A DNA stretch of 64,000 nucleotides from Woeseiaceae bacterium (GCA_021773075.1 JAJFKT010000012.1:62001-126000), one strand, 5' to 3'. Shown: positions 39,314-51,866, numbered from the stretch's first letter. A program made the numbers and translations. The notes: a model not told the origin generated them from the sequence alone.

Positions 39314-41341
39314 CTATTTCAGTACGTCTTTCGCCACCGCAACAACGTTGTCGGTCGAAAAGCCGAAGTGCTTAAATAATTCATTTGCCGGTGCTGATTC
39401 GCCAAAGCGATCCAGTCCAATAACTCTTCCTGCAGGTCCTGCGTGTCGCCACCAGGTCTCGGTGACGCCCGCCTCTATTACGACGCGCGCCGTAACAGCC
39501 GCAGGCAATACTGACTCGCGATACGCAGCGTCCTGAGCATCGAAAGCATCCGTACAAGGCATTGAAACGACCCGCGCGTTGACGCCGTCCGCTGCCAGTT
39601 CCTCGGCAGCCGATACGGCCAGGGCGATCTCAGAACCCGTGGCAATGAAGATGATATCGGCTGTCCCGGGACTGTCTTTCAATACGTAACCACCACGTGC
39701 GATGTCAGAAATCTGATCTTCGCTGCGCTTCTGGTGTGGCAAGCCCTGACGCGTGAGGATCAGACTGGTCGGTCCGTCCTGCCGCTCAATTGCGTAGCGC
39801 CATGCAACAGCGGTCTCAACCGTGTCACAGGGACGCCAGACGCTCATGTTTGGCATCAGGCGCAACGAGGCGGTGTGCTCTACCGGTTGGTGAGTAGGCC
39901 CGTCTTCGCCGAGACCGATTGAGTCATGGGTGTAAACGAGAACATTCTGAATCTTCATCAGCGCCGCCATGCGCAACGCATTACGTGAGTAATCGGAGAA
40001 GGTCAGGAAGGTCCCGGAATACGGCAACCATCCACCGTGAAGGCGCATACCGTTGCAGATCGCAGTCATGCCAAACTCGCGAACGCCGAACCAGATGTAG
40101 TTACCGGCGGCGTCGTCACCGGAAATCGGTACCGAGCCGTTATGCTTGGTCAGGTTGGAGCCCGTGAGGTCGGCTGAGCCACCCGCCATTTCCGGCAAAG
40201 CCGGTGCAAAGGCATTCAGCGCGATCAGTGATGCCTTGCGAGTAGCGACTTTTTCACCAGCCGCATCAATCTCGGCGATCGCTTTGTCCGCAAAGGCACT
40301 CCAGTTCTCCGGCAGCGTGCCCGCCATCCGTCTTGCGAATTCAGCCGCCAGGTCAGGGTGATCCGCATTGTATTTGGCAAAGGTGACATTCCAGGCGTTC
40401 TCATCAGCGGCGCCTCGTTCTTCACCATTCCAGCTCGCAGCGATATCGGCAGGGATTTCGAACGGTGCCGAATCCCAACCGAGTTCTTTTCTTGCAGCGG
40501 CAATTTCTTCATCGCCCAGAGGTGCGCCATGGGTCGACGCAGTGCCTTGCTTGTTCGGCGCGCCAAATCCGATGACCGTCTTGCAACAAATCAAGGTCGG
40601 ACGATCGGTGTCCGAGGTCGCTTGTTCAATGGCCGCCGCAATAGCGGCCGCATCGTGACCATCGACGTCGGGGATCACCTGCCAACCGTAGGACTCGAAT
40701 CGTTTCGGAGTGTCGTCTGTAAACCAGCCGCCCACCTCGCCATCGATCGAAATATTGTTGTCGTCGTAAAAGGCAGCCAACTTACCGAGCTTGAGCGTGC
40801 CCGCCAGCGAACACGCCTCGTGCGAAATACCCTCCATAAGACAGCCGTCGCCAAGAAATACCCAGGTCTTGTGATCCACGATCTGGTGGCCCGGGCGATT
40901 GAATTCTGCGGCTAACATCTTCTCAGCCATCGCCATGCCGACGGCGTTCGTGAGGCCTTGCCCCAACGGACCCGTGGTCGTCTCGATTGGGCCACCTTCT
41001 TCGTATTCCGGGTGTCCGGCTGTCCTGTAGCCCATTTGGCGGAAGTTTCTAAGCTGCTCGATCGGAAAATCCGCATATCCCGTCAGATGCAGCAGGCTGT
41101 ACAACAGCATTGAGCCATGACCGTTCGAGAGTACAAAGCGGTCTCGGTTGGCCCATGCCGGATTTGATGGATTGTGTCTCAGGTAATCGTTCCAGAGCAC
41201 CTCGGCGATGTCCGCCATGCCCATTGGGGCACCAGGGTGACCTGAATTGGCGGCCTGCACGGCATCCATACTAAGGGCTCGAATTGCATTCGCGAGATCG
41301 CGCCGGGCTGGCTGGCCGGCGGCAGAAACTGTATTTGACAT
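39314..41341 (-). CDS. tkt: Transketolase
   Basis: Thiamine-diphosphate enzyme of the pentose phosphate pathway (or Calvin cycle; no other Calvin genes are visible). 675 residues. [13 protein letters not shown] binds the ThDP-magnesium, and the pyrimidine domain contains [18 protein letters not shown]. First gene of the tkt-gap-pgk operon, divergent from metK. Confidence 0.97.
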   Translation of the reverse strand: MSNTVSAAGQPARRDLANAIRALSMDAVQAANSGHPGAPMGMADIAEVLWNDYLRHNPSNPAWANRDRFVLSNGHGSMLLYSLLHLTGYADFPIEQLRNFRQMGYRTAGHPEYEEGGPIETTTGPLGQGLTNAVGMAMAEKMLAAEFNRPGHQIVDHKTWVFLGDGCLMEGISHEACSLAGTLKLGKLAAFYDDNNISIDGEVGGWFTDDTPKRFESYGWQVIPDVDGHDAAAIAAAIEQATSDTDRPTLICCKTVIGFGAPNKQGTASTHGAPLGDEEIAAARKELGWDSAPFEIPADIAASWNGEERGAADENAWNVTFAKYNADHPDLAAEFARRMAGTLPENWSAFADKAIAEIDAAGEKVATRKASLIALNAFAPALPEMAGGSADLTGSNLTKHNGSVPISGDDAAGNYIWFGVREFGMTAICNGMRLHGGWLPYSGTFLTFSDYSRNALRMAALMKIQNVLVYTHDSIGLGEDGPTHQPVEHTASLRLMPNMSVWRPCDTVETAVAWRYAIERQDGPTSLILTRQGLPHQKRSEDQISDIARGGYVLKDSPGTADIIFIATGSEIALAVSAAEELAADGVNARVVSMPCTDAFDAQDAAYRESVLPAAVTARVVIEAGVTETWWRHAGPAGRVIGLDRFGESAPANELFKHFGFSTDNVVAVAKDVLK

Positions 41342-41444
41342 TATTTCCTGTCTTGTGGGGGCCTTCCGGCCTCTAATTATTGCGGGATGAGTATCACCTG
41401 AATGAGCGGCGCATTTTCCCTGTTATAGAGGGCCGCATCAAGGG

Positions 41445-41450
41445 TACAAT
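41445..41450 (+). promoter_or_regulatory. Candidate -10 element of metK
   Basis: TACAAT lies 33 nt before the metK ATG in the tkt/metK divergent gap. The -35 region at 17 nt (GTTATA) is poor, so this is a weak call. I see no riboswitch-like structure in the 141-nt gap. Confidence 0.3.
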
Positions 41451-41482
41451 GCGCCACCCTCGAAACTGGATTGACTCTAACT

Positions 41483-42640
<1,158 letters not shown>

Positions 42641-42663
42641 ACCAAATATTCAGGAGAATCACC

Positions 42664-43977
42664 ATGAGCAGCGAAGCTCAAACTATTCCAGAACACGATT
42701 ACAAGGTTGCCGATATCTCGTTGGCAGACTGGGGCCGTAAAGAAATTGCCATCGCCGAGACCGAAATGCCGGGACTGATGTCTTTACGCAAGGAATTCGC
42801 AGGCAAGAAACCGCTGGATGGCGTACGCCTGACCGGGTGCCTGCACATGACGATTCAAACCGCTGTGTTGATCGAAACGCTGCGCGAACTCGGCGCCGAT
42901 ATTCGCTGGTCCTCGTGCAACATCTTTTCGACCCAAGACCATGCAGCCGCGGCGATTGCTGCATCCGGTGTGCCGGTATTTGCCTGGAAAGGTGAGTCTG
43001 AGGAAGAGTACTGGTGGTGTGTGGAACAGACCATCAATGGTCCGGAAGACTGGCAACCCAACATGATTCTTGATGATGGTGGCGATCTGACACAGATCTT
43101 GCACGACAAGTACCCGGAAATTATGCAAGGCGTCAAAGGCCTTTCTGAAGAAACCACCACGGGCGTCAAACGACTGTACGATATGATGAAGGATGGTTCA
43201 CTGGCTTGCCCGGCGTTCAACGTCAATGACTCAGTGACCAAATCCAAGTTTGACAACCTTTACGGTTGCCGTGAGTCACTCGTCGACGGCATCAAGCGTG
43301 CCACGGACGTGATGATCGCGGGCAAAGTCGCGGTCGTTTGCGGATATGGCGATGTTGGCAAAGGCTGTGCTCAATCCCTTAAAGGTCTGGGAGCTACTGT
43401 CTGGGTTACGGAAATCGATCCGATTTGTGCATTGCAGGCCGCGATGGAAGGCTATCGTGTCGTAGATTTTGATGATGTCTGCGACCAGGTTGATATCGTC
43501 GTTACCGCGACGGGCAACTACCACGTTGTATCAGGCCCGCAAATGGAGCGCATGCGCAATCAGGCGATTGTTTGCAATATCGGCCACTTCGACAATGAAA
43601 TTGATGTCGCCTATCTGCAGAAGTTCGAGTGGGAGAACATTAAGCCCCAGGTCGACCATATTATTTTTCCAGATGGCAAACGTATTATCTTGCTGGCCGA
43701 AGGTCGGTTGGTGAATCTGGGCTGTGCGACGGGCCACCCAAGCTTCGTCATGTCAAACTCATTTACCAACCAGGTTTTGGCGCAGCTTGAGCTATGGGAA
43801 AACGGCGACAACTACGAAAAAGAAGTCTATGTTTTGCCTAAGCACCTCGACGAGAAAGTCGCCCGGTTGCACCTGGACCGCATCGGTGCGAAAGTTACTG
43901 AACTCTCCGACGAGCAGGCCGACTACATTGGCGTGGAGAAGTCCGGACCGTACAAACCGGAGCATTACCGCTACTAA
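42664..43977 (+). CDS. ahcY: AhcY, S-adenosylhomocysteine hydrolase
   Basis: NAD-containing enzyme that hydrolyses SAH to adenosine and homocysteine. 437 residues. The NAD motif [16 protein letters not shown] is near residue 223, and the C-terminus ends in the conserved KPEHYRY. A ribosome site, AGGAGA, lies before the ATG. The 23-nt gap after metK is too short for the SAH riboswitch found before many ahcY genes. Confidence 0.97.
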   Translation: MSSEAQTIPEHDYKVADISLADWGRKEIAIAETEMPGLMSLRKEFAGKKPLDGVRLTGCLHMTIQTAVLIETLRELGADIRWSSCNIFSTQDHAAAAIAASGVPVFAWKGESEEEYWWCVEQTINGPEDWQPNMILDDGGDLTQILHDKYPEIMQGVKGLSEETTTGVKRLYDMMKDGSLACPAFNVNDSVTKSKFDNLYGCRESLVDGIKRATDVMIAGKVAVVCGYGDVGKGCAQSLKGLGATVWVTEIDPICALQAAMEGYRVVDFDDVCDQVDIVVTATGNYHVVSGPQMERMRNQAIVCNIGHFDNEIDVAYLQKFEWENIKPQVDHIIFPDGKRIILLAEGRLVNLGCATGHPSFVMSNSFTNQVLAQLELWENGDNYEKEVYVLPKHLDEKVARLHLDRIGAKVTELSDEQADYIGVEKSGPYKPEHYRY

Positions 43978-43988
43978 GGACAGAGTTT

Positions 43989-44771
43989 ATTCAAGCGACG
44001 GCAGACGCAAAGAAAAGGGATTCGATTCGGGTACTACACCTGACCGACCCGCACCTGTTCGCCGACGCTGAAGGCGAACTCCGAGGCACTGTCACCGCGG
44101 ATTCATTGCAACAAGTTCTTGACCACTACAACGCCGGTGATTGGCGCGCGGATCGCGCCCTGATCACCGGCGATCTTGTTCAGGACAACAGTGTTGAAGC
44201 TTATGAACGGTTTCGCGAACTCCTGTTGCCACTCAACATGCGCATGCACTGCGTTCCCGGCAATCACGACGATCGCGATCTGATGCGCCCTGTTTGCAGC
44301 CGGCCACCGTTTTCCTATTGCGCGAAAGAAGCGATTGGGGACTGGCTGATCGTCGGTTTGGACAGCTGTATTACAGACGATGCTGGCGGCGACATAAGCG
44401 CCGAGGAACTCGAACGACTGGAGACAATCGTCACAGAGAGCTCTGCAAAATACGTCATGGTTAATCTGCATCACCCTCCGGTTCCGATGGGCAGTGCCTG
44501 GCTCGATACCGTGTTGCTACGAAACGGCGATGAGTTTCTGCAACGGCTGCAGAAAATGGACCGGGTGCAACTGCTTGTGTTTGGTCATGTGCACCAGCCT
44601 TATGAGAAAGAACATGACGGCGTATTGATTTTGGGGACGCCGTCGACTTGCCGTCAATTCAAGCCGGGTAGCGACGACTTTGACGTTGATGACAGGCCAC
44701 CAGCCTATCGCCGAATTACTTTGCGGTCTGACGGTGGCATTGAGAACGAACTGATTTGGGTAGACACATGA
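43989..44771 (+). CDS. cpdA: CpdA-like metallophosphoesterase, probably started at ATT
   Basis: Class III phosphodiesterase fold; the best-known member hydrolyses cyclic AMP. Metal motifs run in order VLHLTDPHLF, GDLVQDNS, GNHDD, HHPP and FGHVHQ. The first motif starts at about 44031, yet no ATG, GTG or TTG occurs in frame between the ahcY end and TTG at 44106, which is inside the domain. ATT at 43989 lies 8 nt after AAGGA and gives 260 residues with the usual N-terminal length; a second ATT is at 44025. The rare start could itself limit expression. Confidence 0.85.
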   Translation: MQATADAKKRDSIRVLHLTDPHLFADAEGELRGTVTADSLQQVLDHYNAGDWRADRALITGDLVQDNSVEAYERFRELLLPLNMRMHCVPGNHDDRDLMRPVCSRPPFSYCAKEAIGDWLIVGLDSCITDDAGGDISAEELERLETIVTESSAKYVMVNLHHPPVPMGSAWLDTVLLRNGDEFLQRLQKMDRVQLLVFGHVHQPYEKEHDGVLILGTPSTCRQFKPGSDDFDVDDRPPAYRRITLRSDGGIENELIWVDT

Positions 44772-45661
44772 AGCGCACCATTCAAATAGCCTTGCTGGCT
44801 CTACTAGCAGTCAGTGCATTGGCTGCGGAATCAAGCCACCCAATAACCGTGTGGGAAGTCAAAGGCGAGCACAATTCTGTCTACCTTCTGGGCTCAATTC
44901 ATCTGTTGCGTGCAAAGGACTATCCGCTGCCGTCGGCGATTAACGCGGTTTACGATGATGCCGAAGCGCTGGTGATGGAAATTGATATGGACGATATGGA
45001 TCCGTTGGCAGCACAAACGGCCTTCACAACCTACGGCGTTATTCACGACGAACAAACACTTGAAAGCATGATGGGCGACGATGTCTACCGTCAGGCCTTG
45101 AGCGCCGCTGAGGCGATCGACATACCGCTCGAAATGCTGCAAAAGACTGAGCCGTGGTACGCCGCGATAACGGTTGAAATAATGCTGCTCAGCAGAATCG
45201 GTTTTGATCCGGCATTGGGTATCGAAATGCACATGATGTCCAAGGCTATGGCTGACGGAAAAACCATCGGCGGACTCGAGACTATCGAGGAACAGGTTCA
45301 GCTCCTCGACGGCATGTCGCTACAGGCGCAACGAGATATGTTGCTATCGACCTTGACGGAAGGTGCCGAGATGGGCGAAATGATGGATCAGGTCATCGAC
45401 GCCTGGCGACATGGCGACATCGCGACTCTGCGGTCCGAGATGCTGGATGAACTGGCAAAGCATGAAGAACTCAACAAGGCACTTATTACAGATCGCAATG
45501 CTCGCTGGGTCGGGCAGATCGATGCCCTCCTCGATGACGATGATGACTACCTGATCATCGTCGGCGCCCTGCACCTGATCGGACCTGAAGGGGTGCCGCG
45601 ACAACTGCAAGAGAACGGATACGTAGTAACCCAGTTGAGCGAGCCACTAACACTCCGGTAG
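44768..45661 (+). CDS. TraB/GumN-family exported protein
   Basis: 297 residues with an N-terminal signal peptide ([20 protein letters not shown]). The TraB/GumN fold is recognised by [10 protein letters not shown] with its GxxH motif near residue 43, and by a C-terminal [17 protein letters not shown]. Members include putative haem-binding or metalloprotease-like proteins (Tiki/ChaN-related); the function is unknown. ATG overlaps the cpdA stop by 4 nt. Confidence 0.88.
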   Translation: MKRTIQIALLALLAVSALAAESSHPITVWEVKGEHNSVYLLGSIHLLRAKDYPLPSAINAVYDDAEALVMEIDMDDMDPLAAQTAFTTYGVIHDEQTLESMMGDDVYRQALSAAEAIDIPLEMLQKTEPWYAAITVEIMLLSRIGFDPALGIEMHMMSKAMADGKTIGGLETIEEQVQLLDGMSLQAQRDMLLSTLTEGAEMGEMMDQVIDAWRHGDIATLRSEMLDELAKHEELNKALITDRNARWVGQIDALLDDDDDYLIIVGALHLIGPEGVPRQLQENGYVVTQLSEPLTLR

Positions 45662-45687
45662 GATGCGCCCTCCTCAGGAGGATTTTC

Positions 45688-46956
45688 ATGAGTCTTTTTA
45701 CAAACGCGCAAGCTGTAATCGCGGGCGGCGTCAATTCGCCGGTACGTGCATTTGCAGGTGTCGGCGGCGAGCCGGTTTTTTTTAAGAGCGCGAACGGCGC
45801 CCACGTTGAAAGCGAGGATGGACGCCGCTTCATCGACTATGTCGGCTCCTGGGGCCCGATGATTGTTGGTCATAGCCATCCTGCAGTGATTGCCGCCGTA
45901 ACCGAGACGGCCAGGCATGGCCTCAGTTTCGGAGCGCCGTGCATTCTGGAGACAGAGATTGCGGAAAAAATCTGCAGTCTCATGCCATCGATAGAAAAAG
46001 TGCGCATGGTCAGTTCCGGAACAGAAGCGACAATGAGTGCGATTCGTCTCGCGCGAGGCCACACCAAGCGCGACAAAATTATCAAATTCGAAGGTTGTTA
46101 CCACGGCCATTCAGATTCGCTGCTTATCAAAGCGGGCTCCGGTGCGCTAACGCTCGGGGTGCCAAGTTCGCCGGGTGTCCCCGCCGGACTGGCGGAACAC
46201 ACGATCACCCTGCCCTACAACGATATCGACGCGCTCAAGACGGTATTCGCTGAAGTCGGGAAGCAAATCGCGTGTGTCATTGTTGAGCCGATCGCCGGCA
46301 ATATGAACATGGTGCCGCCGCTGCCCGGTTTTCACGAGACTTTGCGCGAGCTCTGCACCGCATCCGGAACGCTGCTGATTTTCGATGAAGTAATGACCGG
46401 ATTTCGTGTTGCCAAAGGCGGCGCACAATCACTATTCGGGATCACACCTGATCTCACAACACTCGGAAAAATTGTGGGCGGGGGTATGCCGGCAGCGGCC
46501 TTTGGTGGCCGCGCAGACATAATGGCAAGCCTCGCGCCCGATGGTCCCGTTTATCAGGCAGGCACATTATCTGGAAACCCCGTTGCAATGGCAGCCGGTT
46601 TGGCAACGCTTGCGTTGATCGATGAAGCTGGATTCTACGAATCGCTGAGGGCAAAAACCAAACAGCTGGTCGACGGTCTTGCCACTGCCGCCACCGATGC
46701 CGGGATCGGCATGGCGACAGAATACGAGGGCGGCATGTTCGGACTTGTTTTTACCGACGCCCCCTCAGTACGCAGTTTTGATCAAGTCGCGGCGGCGGAT
46801 GTCGAGCGATTCAAGCGATTTTTTCACGGCATGCTCGACGGCGGTGTGTATCTTGCACCGTCCGCGTTTGAAGCCGGATTCGTTTCTGCTGCGCATGACG
46901 ACGACGATATCAGGGCGACGATAGCCGCGGCCAGGACCGTATTCGCGACACTCTAG
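45688..46956 (+). CDS. hemL: HemL, glutamate-1-semialdehyde aminomutase
   Basis: PLP enzyme that makes 5-aminolevulinate in the C5 haem pathway. 422 residues. The PLP lysine lies in [18 protein letters not shown] near residue 264; N-terminal [13 protein letters not shown] and the central [16 protein letters not shown] are typical. Strong ribosome site CAGGAGG before the ATG. Convergent and overlapping by 4 nt with the LytTR gene. Confidence 0.97.
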   Translation: MSLFTNAQAVIAGGVNSPVRAFAGVGGEPVFFKSANGAHVESEDGRRFIDYVGSWGPMIVGHSHPAVIAAVTETARHGLSFGAPCILETEIAEKICSLMPSIEKVRMVSSGTEATMSAIRLARGHTKRDKIIKFEGCYHGHSDSLLIKAGSGALTLGVPSSPGVPAGLAEHTITLPYNDIDALKTVFAEVGKQIACVIVEPIAGNMNMVPPLPGFHETLRELCTASGTLLIFDEVMTGFRVAKGGAQSLFGITPDLTTLGKIVGGGMPAAAFGGRADIMASLAPDGPVYQAGTLSGNPVAMAAGLATLALIDEAGFYESLRAKTKQLVDGLATAATDAGIGMATEYEGGMFGLVFTDAPSVRSFDQVAAADVERFKRFFHGMLDGGVYLAPSAFEAGFVSAAHDDDDIRATIAAARTVFATL

Positions 46957-47816
46957 GCGCTTGTCATCGCTGTTCGTAACGACGTTTTGTAACTGCGACT
47001 GACCGGAACGTCGGCGCCAGATTTCAGATGAATATGCTGCGAGCCGTCTTTCGTTCGAATTTCGGAGATTTTCTGCAAATTGACGATAAAGCTGCGATGG
47101 CTGCGGGCAAACGGGCCATGCGCAAGTAGTTTTTCCAAATTCGCAATTGTGTCGCGAATCAAGAATTCGCGGTCGGCCGTATGAATGACCGCGTAATTTC
47201 GTGATGCCGCTATGTACTCTATTTGTTCGTAGCGCACGACGGCTTCACCCATGCCGGTCTGTACGATCAATTGATTCGCTGAATTTGCCGGCCGGATGTC
47301 TACCGTTTGGTGTCTTTGGTAGTAATCATAAGCGGACAAAACAGCGAGAATACCCAAATAGATTTTGATGTCCTTCTGGTATTCAGCGATCAGGTTCGCC
47401 GCGTAACCGGTCTGCCAGTGGTAGGTCAGGTCATTCACCCAGTAGACAAAAACACGCATAACAACGGCCAAAGTAAAGTGGCCAAAGGCGAAAATCATGC
47501 TGCCCACGGAATGGCCAATAATCATCGGTACCCACCGCTGCCGCTCGAGCGGGAAGAGGCGCATCCAGTGCACTACAAAAACAACCATGATCAGGACGGA
47601 AAGTGCGCTGGTGGCCTGGTCATTGATCAACGCAAAATTTGCTTTCCCAACGCCTGAGCTGGCGCGGACTGACAATTTCGTAAATGTATCGACTGTCCAC
47701 AGCAACGCCACCAGCGCAATCCAGGCAAACACCTCGTACAAGCGCTGAGCGCGCGACGCCCGGTTTCGGCTGTCTTCCCGTTTTTTATCCGTCCCAGTCA
47801 TTCTGCTGCCTGCCAC
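46953..47816 (-). CDS. Membrane-anchored LytTR DNA-binding regulator
   Basis: 287 residues. Four predicted membrane helices (about 28-170) are followed by a linker and a C-terminal LytTR domain ([21 protein letters not shown] ... [15 protein letters not shown], about residues 192-283). One-component regulators with a membrane N-terminus may sense a membrane signal directly. Target genes are not evident; the neighbouring beta-lactamase-like gene is divergent. Confidence 0.88.
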   Translation of the reverse strand: MAGSRMTGTDKKREDSRNRASRAQRLYEVFAWIALVALLWTVDTFTKLSVRASSGVGKANFALINDQATSALSVLIMVVFVVHWMRLFPLERQRWVPMIIGHSVGSMIFAFGHFTLAVVMRVFVYWVNDLTYHWQTGYAANLIAEYQKDIKIYLGILAVLSAYDYYQRHQTVDIRPANSANQLIVQTGMGEAVVRYEQIEYIAASRNYAVIHTADREFLIRDTIANLEKLLAHGPFARSHRSFIVNLQKISEIRTKDGSQHIHLKSGADVPVSRSYKTSLRTAMTSA

Positions 47817-47939
47817 TTATTCCGGTCATTCGTCCCAAACGGTCACCAGTGCCCGCTTTGAGCGCCTACATTCTGACTCCTCGAGCGGTTACTTCAACTC
47901 GACTGCAAATCCACTAATACCGAATCTCAGAGTGTAAAT

Positions 47940-49175
47940 ATGACAACCAAAACCGCAAAGCACAATATCTGGTCTACCACCGTCTCTCTGCTGACTATGA
48001 TCATACTGCTGCCCGCCTGTGGTTCTTCCGGCAGTACAACGTCAACACCGCCAACGACGACACCGCCACCGCCTGCTTCTTTTTCCTACGCAGAACCGGC
48101 AATCCTGAACGACGGTTGGACGACGGCAAACGCCGCTGACCTCGGAATCGACATCACACGACTGGAAGCCATGATGGACGCTTTGCCAACACAATTCGAC
48201 ATCGTCGATTCAGTAGCAATTTCGTACCAGGGTAGGCTCATTTTCGACGAGACAGTTCGCACTGAGCTAAATACGTTTGATGCCTGGGTCGATAATACGG
48301 ACCTTGACATGCACGTAATGTTCTCGGCGTCGAAAAGTCTGGCGTCGCTCGCTATTGGCGTTGCGATCGACCAAGGTATCTTCCTGGATGTTGATGTGCC
48401 GTTTCTAAGCCTCTTTGATTACTCGTCGTACGAAAACTGGGATGACCGCAAGAACGATATTCGTTTGCTTGATGTCTTGACTATGCGTCTTGGACTGGAG
48501 TGGAACGAGTGGAGTCCGCCGTATACGTCGGAGAACAATCAGATGCTGCGCTTTTATGAGACCGAGACAGACTTCAGCAAATCTCTGCTCGACCTACCAC
48601 TGGCCGATCCTCCAGGAAGCAGTTTCGCATACAACACACCGGCTATCGTATCTTTGGGCCAGGCGATTGAGAACCGCAGTCCGTTAACTTTAATTGACTT
48701 TGGATTCGCGAATATTCTCGCACCGCTTGATATCACCAACGTCGAAGTATTTCGTACGCCTACCGGTTTGCCGGACCTGGGTCGCGGTCTGTATCTATCC
48801 GCGCGTGATTTTCTAAAATTTGGTCAGTTGTATTCGAACGGCGGTACCTGGAACGGAATGCGCGTCGTCAGCGAAGCTTGGGTCGCCGCCTCAGTTGTCG
48901 CGCATACGGAATTGACATGGCAGGATCCAACGCAATACGACTGGCAAGTCAGCGGCTACGGCTACCAATGGTGGTTGGGGCATTTCGACTACAACGGCCG
49001 GCAAATTACGGCGTACGCAGCGCGCGGTCACGGCGAGCAGAACCTCCTGGTCATGCCGGAAATCGGGCTGGTAGTCGCAGTATTTTCACACGCGTTTTCC
49101 GCCCAGGACGACGAAGTGAACCAGACATTCAGGATGATTGCAGAACACATTATTCCAGCGCTGCCCGATCTTTGA
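47940..49175 (+). CDS. Beta-lactamase-fold (class C / serine hydrolase) lipoprotein
   Basis: Lipoprotein of the beta-lactamase/EstB/D-peptidase superfamily. 411 residues. The lipobox LLPAC gives C27, followed by a Thr/Pro-rich tether (about 28-47). The catalytic SxxK is S129-A-S-K132 in MFSASKSLASL, and a YNT motif (SFAYNTPA) is the likely YxN equivalent. Resistance to beta-lactams cannot be claimed; esterase or peptidase activity is equally possible. Confidence 0.87.
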   Translation: MTTKTAKHNIWSTTVSLLTMIILLPACGSSGSTTSTPPTTTPPPPASFSYAEPAILNDGWTTANAADLGIDITRLEAMMDALPTQFDIVDSVAISYQGRLIFDETVRTELNTFDAWVDNTDLDMHVMFSASKSLASLAIGVAIDQGIFLDVDVPFLSLFDYSSYENWDDRKNDIRLLDVLTMRLGLEWNEWSPPYTSENNQMLRFYETETDFSKSLLDLPLADPPGSSFAYNTPAIVSLGQAIENRSPLTLIDFGFANILAPLDITNVEVFRTPTGLPDLGRGLYLSARDFLKFGQLYSNGGTWNGMRVVSEAWVAASVVAHTELTWQDPTQYDWQVSGYGYQWWLGHFDYNGRQITAYAARGHGEQNLLVMPEIGLVVAVFSHAFSAQDDEVNQTFRMIAEHIIPALPDL

Positions 49176-49190
49176 CGTGGCGGTAGCCAT

Positions 49191-49766
49191 TTATGGACCG
49201 CGAACGGATTCGAGCAATTCGTCAACCAGTTTTAGTCTCGCACCGGTATCGCTGCTCTCCAGGCTGAGCTGTTTCTGCCGCAGGTCGATCGGCAGTATTT
49301 CCAGGAACCGATACGTCACCCAGACAGCATCATCATAACTGCGATCATGCGATTCATAGAGGCGCCCGAGATCATCCATGACATTGGCCAGTATTTTCGG
49401 CAATGCCCGATACTCGTCGGGCAGGCTGAGTGGCTCCTCCGCCTCAATCAATTCAACCTCACCGATATTCAGGCCATCGGGTTGCCGCTCATTCGAAATT
49501 AGTCGACATCGTTGCCCACCCTGTGCTGTTATCCCCAGCAGGCCATCGCTGCCCTGATAGAAATCTGTGATGCGTGCGAGAGTACCGACTTCATAGGTGC
49601 TCGCGTAACCTGCCTCGGCGCCGTCTTTGATCAACACAACGCCAAATGGTGAGTCCGATTTCATCCGTTCACTAACCATGTCGATATAACGTGACTCGAA
49701 AATCCTGAGCGGTAATGGCCCGCCCGGGAAAAGCACAGTGTTTAATGGAAAAATTGGAATACGCAC
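49191..49766 (-). CDS. LON substrate-binding domain protein
   Basis: 191-residue stand-alone N-terminal LON (PUA-like) domain without ATPase or protease parts. Starts MRIPIFPLNTVLFPGGPLPLRIFE, the domain signature, and includes FGVVLIKDGAEAG and TLARITDFYQGSDG. Such proteins are common in proteobacteria; the role is unknown. The last housekeeping-type gene before the repeat array. Confidence 0.9.
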   Translation of the reverse strand: MRIPIFPLNTVLFPGGPLPLRIFESRYIDMVSERMKSDSPFGVVLIKDGAEAGYASTYEVGTLARITDFYQGSDGLLGITAQGGQRCRLISNERQPDGLNIGEVELIEAEEPLSLPDEYRALPKILANVMDDLGRLYESHDRSYDDAVWVTYRFLEILPIDLRQKQLSLESSDTGARLKLVDELLESVRGP

Positions 49767-49980
49767 TACTCAAGTATAGGCCACTGGCGTTTGAATCGCC
49801 GTTGTAGGCAAAGCGCGTCTTAAAGTGCGCTGAAATCTATGATTCAGATAAAGCGGAGTGCGGGCTGAGCGAGATTGGACCGACTGTCGTATTCTCGTAA
49901 TTATAGGCGTCGGACAATTGTGATTCTGACCCTTACCTATCACTCAGATTGAGCTACCGCTTTTCCCGATACCTGCCGCT

Positions 49981-50033
49981 CGAATGTCTGCTTAAAGGAA
50001 ATCTAGATGTCGGAAAACGGCCAGAAGCCGACA
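49981..50033 (-). repeat. Array repeat E0, shortened terminal copy
   Basis: A 53-bp remnant of the array repeat. It keeps the stop-side arm (GTCGGCTTCTGGCCG on the minus strand) and the outer end of the promoter-side arm (AAGCAGACATTCG), but the centre with the inner hairpin and -10 hexamer is missing. It starts 9 nt after the stop of the HEAT-repeat gene, so it marks the end of the last unit. Beyond it (49767-49980) I see no further copy. Confidence 0.75.
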
Positions 50034-50042
50034 CACACCACG

Positions 50043-51833
50043 CTATTTCGATACACACTCAGCCATTCGGAAAGTCCCGATTTTGCTAACAATCACACTC
50101 CCACCGTCATAGGTATTGATCAATAGGTCACCACCTTCGATCAGCCACGAAGACATCGGAGCTGCCGGAAGGCGTTTCCATGGAACAACAGAAAATTCGC
50201 CCGGCTCTGTCTCATTAATCTGAAGGAGGTCTCCATTGTTCGAAAACATGTGGGCTAAGCCTGAAATGGCGACTAGCTGATCTCCAACCTTGAATATGTC
50301 TTCGATGTTTCCTTCATAGAGGACCGTACTGTTGCCGTCAGCGGAAACGTGAACCAATTCGCCGCCCCATTCGCCCCGATCTGCGCCGACAAGCCATCCG
50401 TCCGAAACTTTTAGGGCGAGGTCCGGAACCTGTTGAATCTGCTTGACAAACTCGACCATGTTGTCGTCTGTGACCTCTATTATTCCGTTTTCATTCGGCT
50501 CTGTCCCTTCTGGAGCACCGTACGAATAAATCGCAGAGTCATAGGCTAGTTGTTGCAACTTTGCCTCATCAGTCGCTGTGTAATATTTCGTGCCATCTGG
50601 TTCGTCTAAACTATCTTCCGCAATGGCGTCGCAGGATTTTGGACTGTCGTCAACGGTATTGATTTGCCACCACTCACTTTCAGCTAAAGGTGTTCCAGAC
50701 TGAATATTACGAAGCGCAGATTCGGCCATATCACTGACTGGCGGATACCAATGTGTCTCACGTACATGCTCTAAAGCAGCAACAAAATCCTCCGCACTCA
50801 AACGCGCCAAGGCAAGGCTTGCAGCATATACGAGCTTCCAGTCATCCTCGTCGGTCAACGCGTCGGCAAGTGCCGAAGCTGCAGGCGTGTAACCAATATG
50901 CCCCAATGCATCTGCCGCGTTTACACGGATGTCCCAGTTAAGGTCTTTTAGATAAGCAACGACCGCCGGGCCAGCCTCATATCCGTTTTCCCCTAGCCCC
51001 TTGATGTCGGACAACACATATTCAGCGTCGTAAGGAAGTGCCAGCAACAATGCAGATACCGCTTCAGATGAACCGATATTGACCAAGGATGAATCAACAT
51101 ATGCTGCAAGGAGCGGCTCATTCTTGCTGAGAGCAACCAATTCTGGAACGAATGCTTCGGCCCTGGTGCCTATTTGCCCAATGCCGATTATCGCGTACTG
51201 TCTACTAGCTAGCGCAAATTTATGATCCTTGGCAATTTCAAGCAGTCGAGGGATCACGGCAACCGCATCTTCCCCAATTTCATTCAACACGAAAGAGGCG
51301 GCATCAAACACTCGTTCGTTACAGTCGTCGGGGCATGCATACAGTTCTGCGACGTATGGAGCACCGTTTTCTCCAAGAATTTCGAATGCGTGTGTTACTT
51401 GCGTATGAGTACTCGGATCGTTGCGAAGATCGCTTACGAGGAACTCAATCGCCTCAATCGTCCCGATCCTTGCGATAGCAGGCGGTATCCATCCGTCTCC
51501 GTTCTGTCTTGCTCTTATTAATGCGTCCAGATGCTCGGGACCGAGGCCGTCAATATCTCGAATTGTGTATCCAGCAAGTTGCCGCACACCCTGATTCTCA
51601 TCTTCAAGGAGTTCTATCAGAAAGGGAATTGCTTCTGGGCCATAGCTCTGAACTTTGCGAGCCAGATCACCTTCGGTTTTCGTGATTCCTAGGCCACCCA
51701 CCGCTACCTCGGAATATTGCGCCGTGCAGGTTTCCAGTGTTTCGCACGCATGGACATCAGCCCCGCTGAGCAACATCACTGAAAAAAGTCCGATGATTCC
51801 GCAGCATCTTAACGGTCGAATCTCGTGAATCAA
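50043..51833 (-). CDS. Secreted HEAT-repeat protein
   Basis: 596 residues with a likely TTG start and an N-terminal signal peptide (about 1-29, ending VHACE). Residues about 55-375 form PBS/HEAT-like helical repeats (for example AIPFLIELLEDENQGVRQLA and DIRVNAADALGHIGYTPAAS), an expected protein-protein scaffold. The C-terminal 200 residues look like a beta-propeller fragment (WLVGADRGEWGGELVHVSAD). Function unknown. Its only plausible promoter is in the repeat at 51867, 33 nt upstream. Confidence 0.8.
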   Translation of the reverse strand: MIHEIRPLRCCGIIGLFSVMLLSGADVHACETLETCTAQYSEVAVGGLGITKTEGDLARKVQSYGPEAIPFLIELLEDENQGVRQLAGYTIRDIDGLGPEHLDALIRARQNGDGWIPPAIARIGTIEAIEFLVSDLRNDPSTHTQVTHAFEILGENGAPYVAELYACPDDCNERVFDAASFVLNEIGEDAVAVIPRLLEIAKDHKFALASRQYAIIGIGQIGTRAEAFVPELVALSKNEPLLAAYVDSSLVNIGSSEAVSALLLALPYDAEYVLSDIKGLGENGYEAGPAVVAYLKDLNWDIRVNAADALGHIGYTPAASALADALTDEDDWKLVYAASLALARLSAEDFVAALEHVRETHWYPPVSDMAESALRNIQSGTPLAESEWWQINTVDDSPKSCDAIAEDSLDEPDGTKYYTATDEAKLQQLAYDSAIYSYGAPEGTEPNENGIIEVTDDNMVEFVKQIQQVPDLALKVSDGWLVGADRGEWGGELVHVSADGNSTVLYEGNIEDIFKVGDQLVAISGLAHMFSNNGDLLQINETEPGEFSVVPWKRLPAAPMSSWLIEGGDLLINTYDGGSVIVSKIGTFRMAECVSK

Positions 51834-51866
51834 GATCGTGCGATCCTTTGCGATACGAATTTGGCT

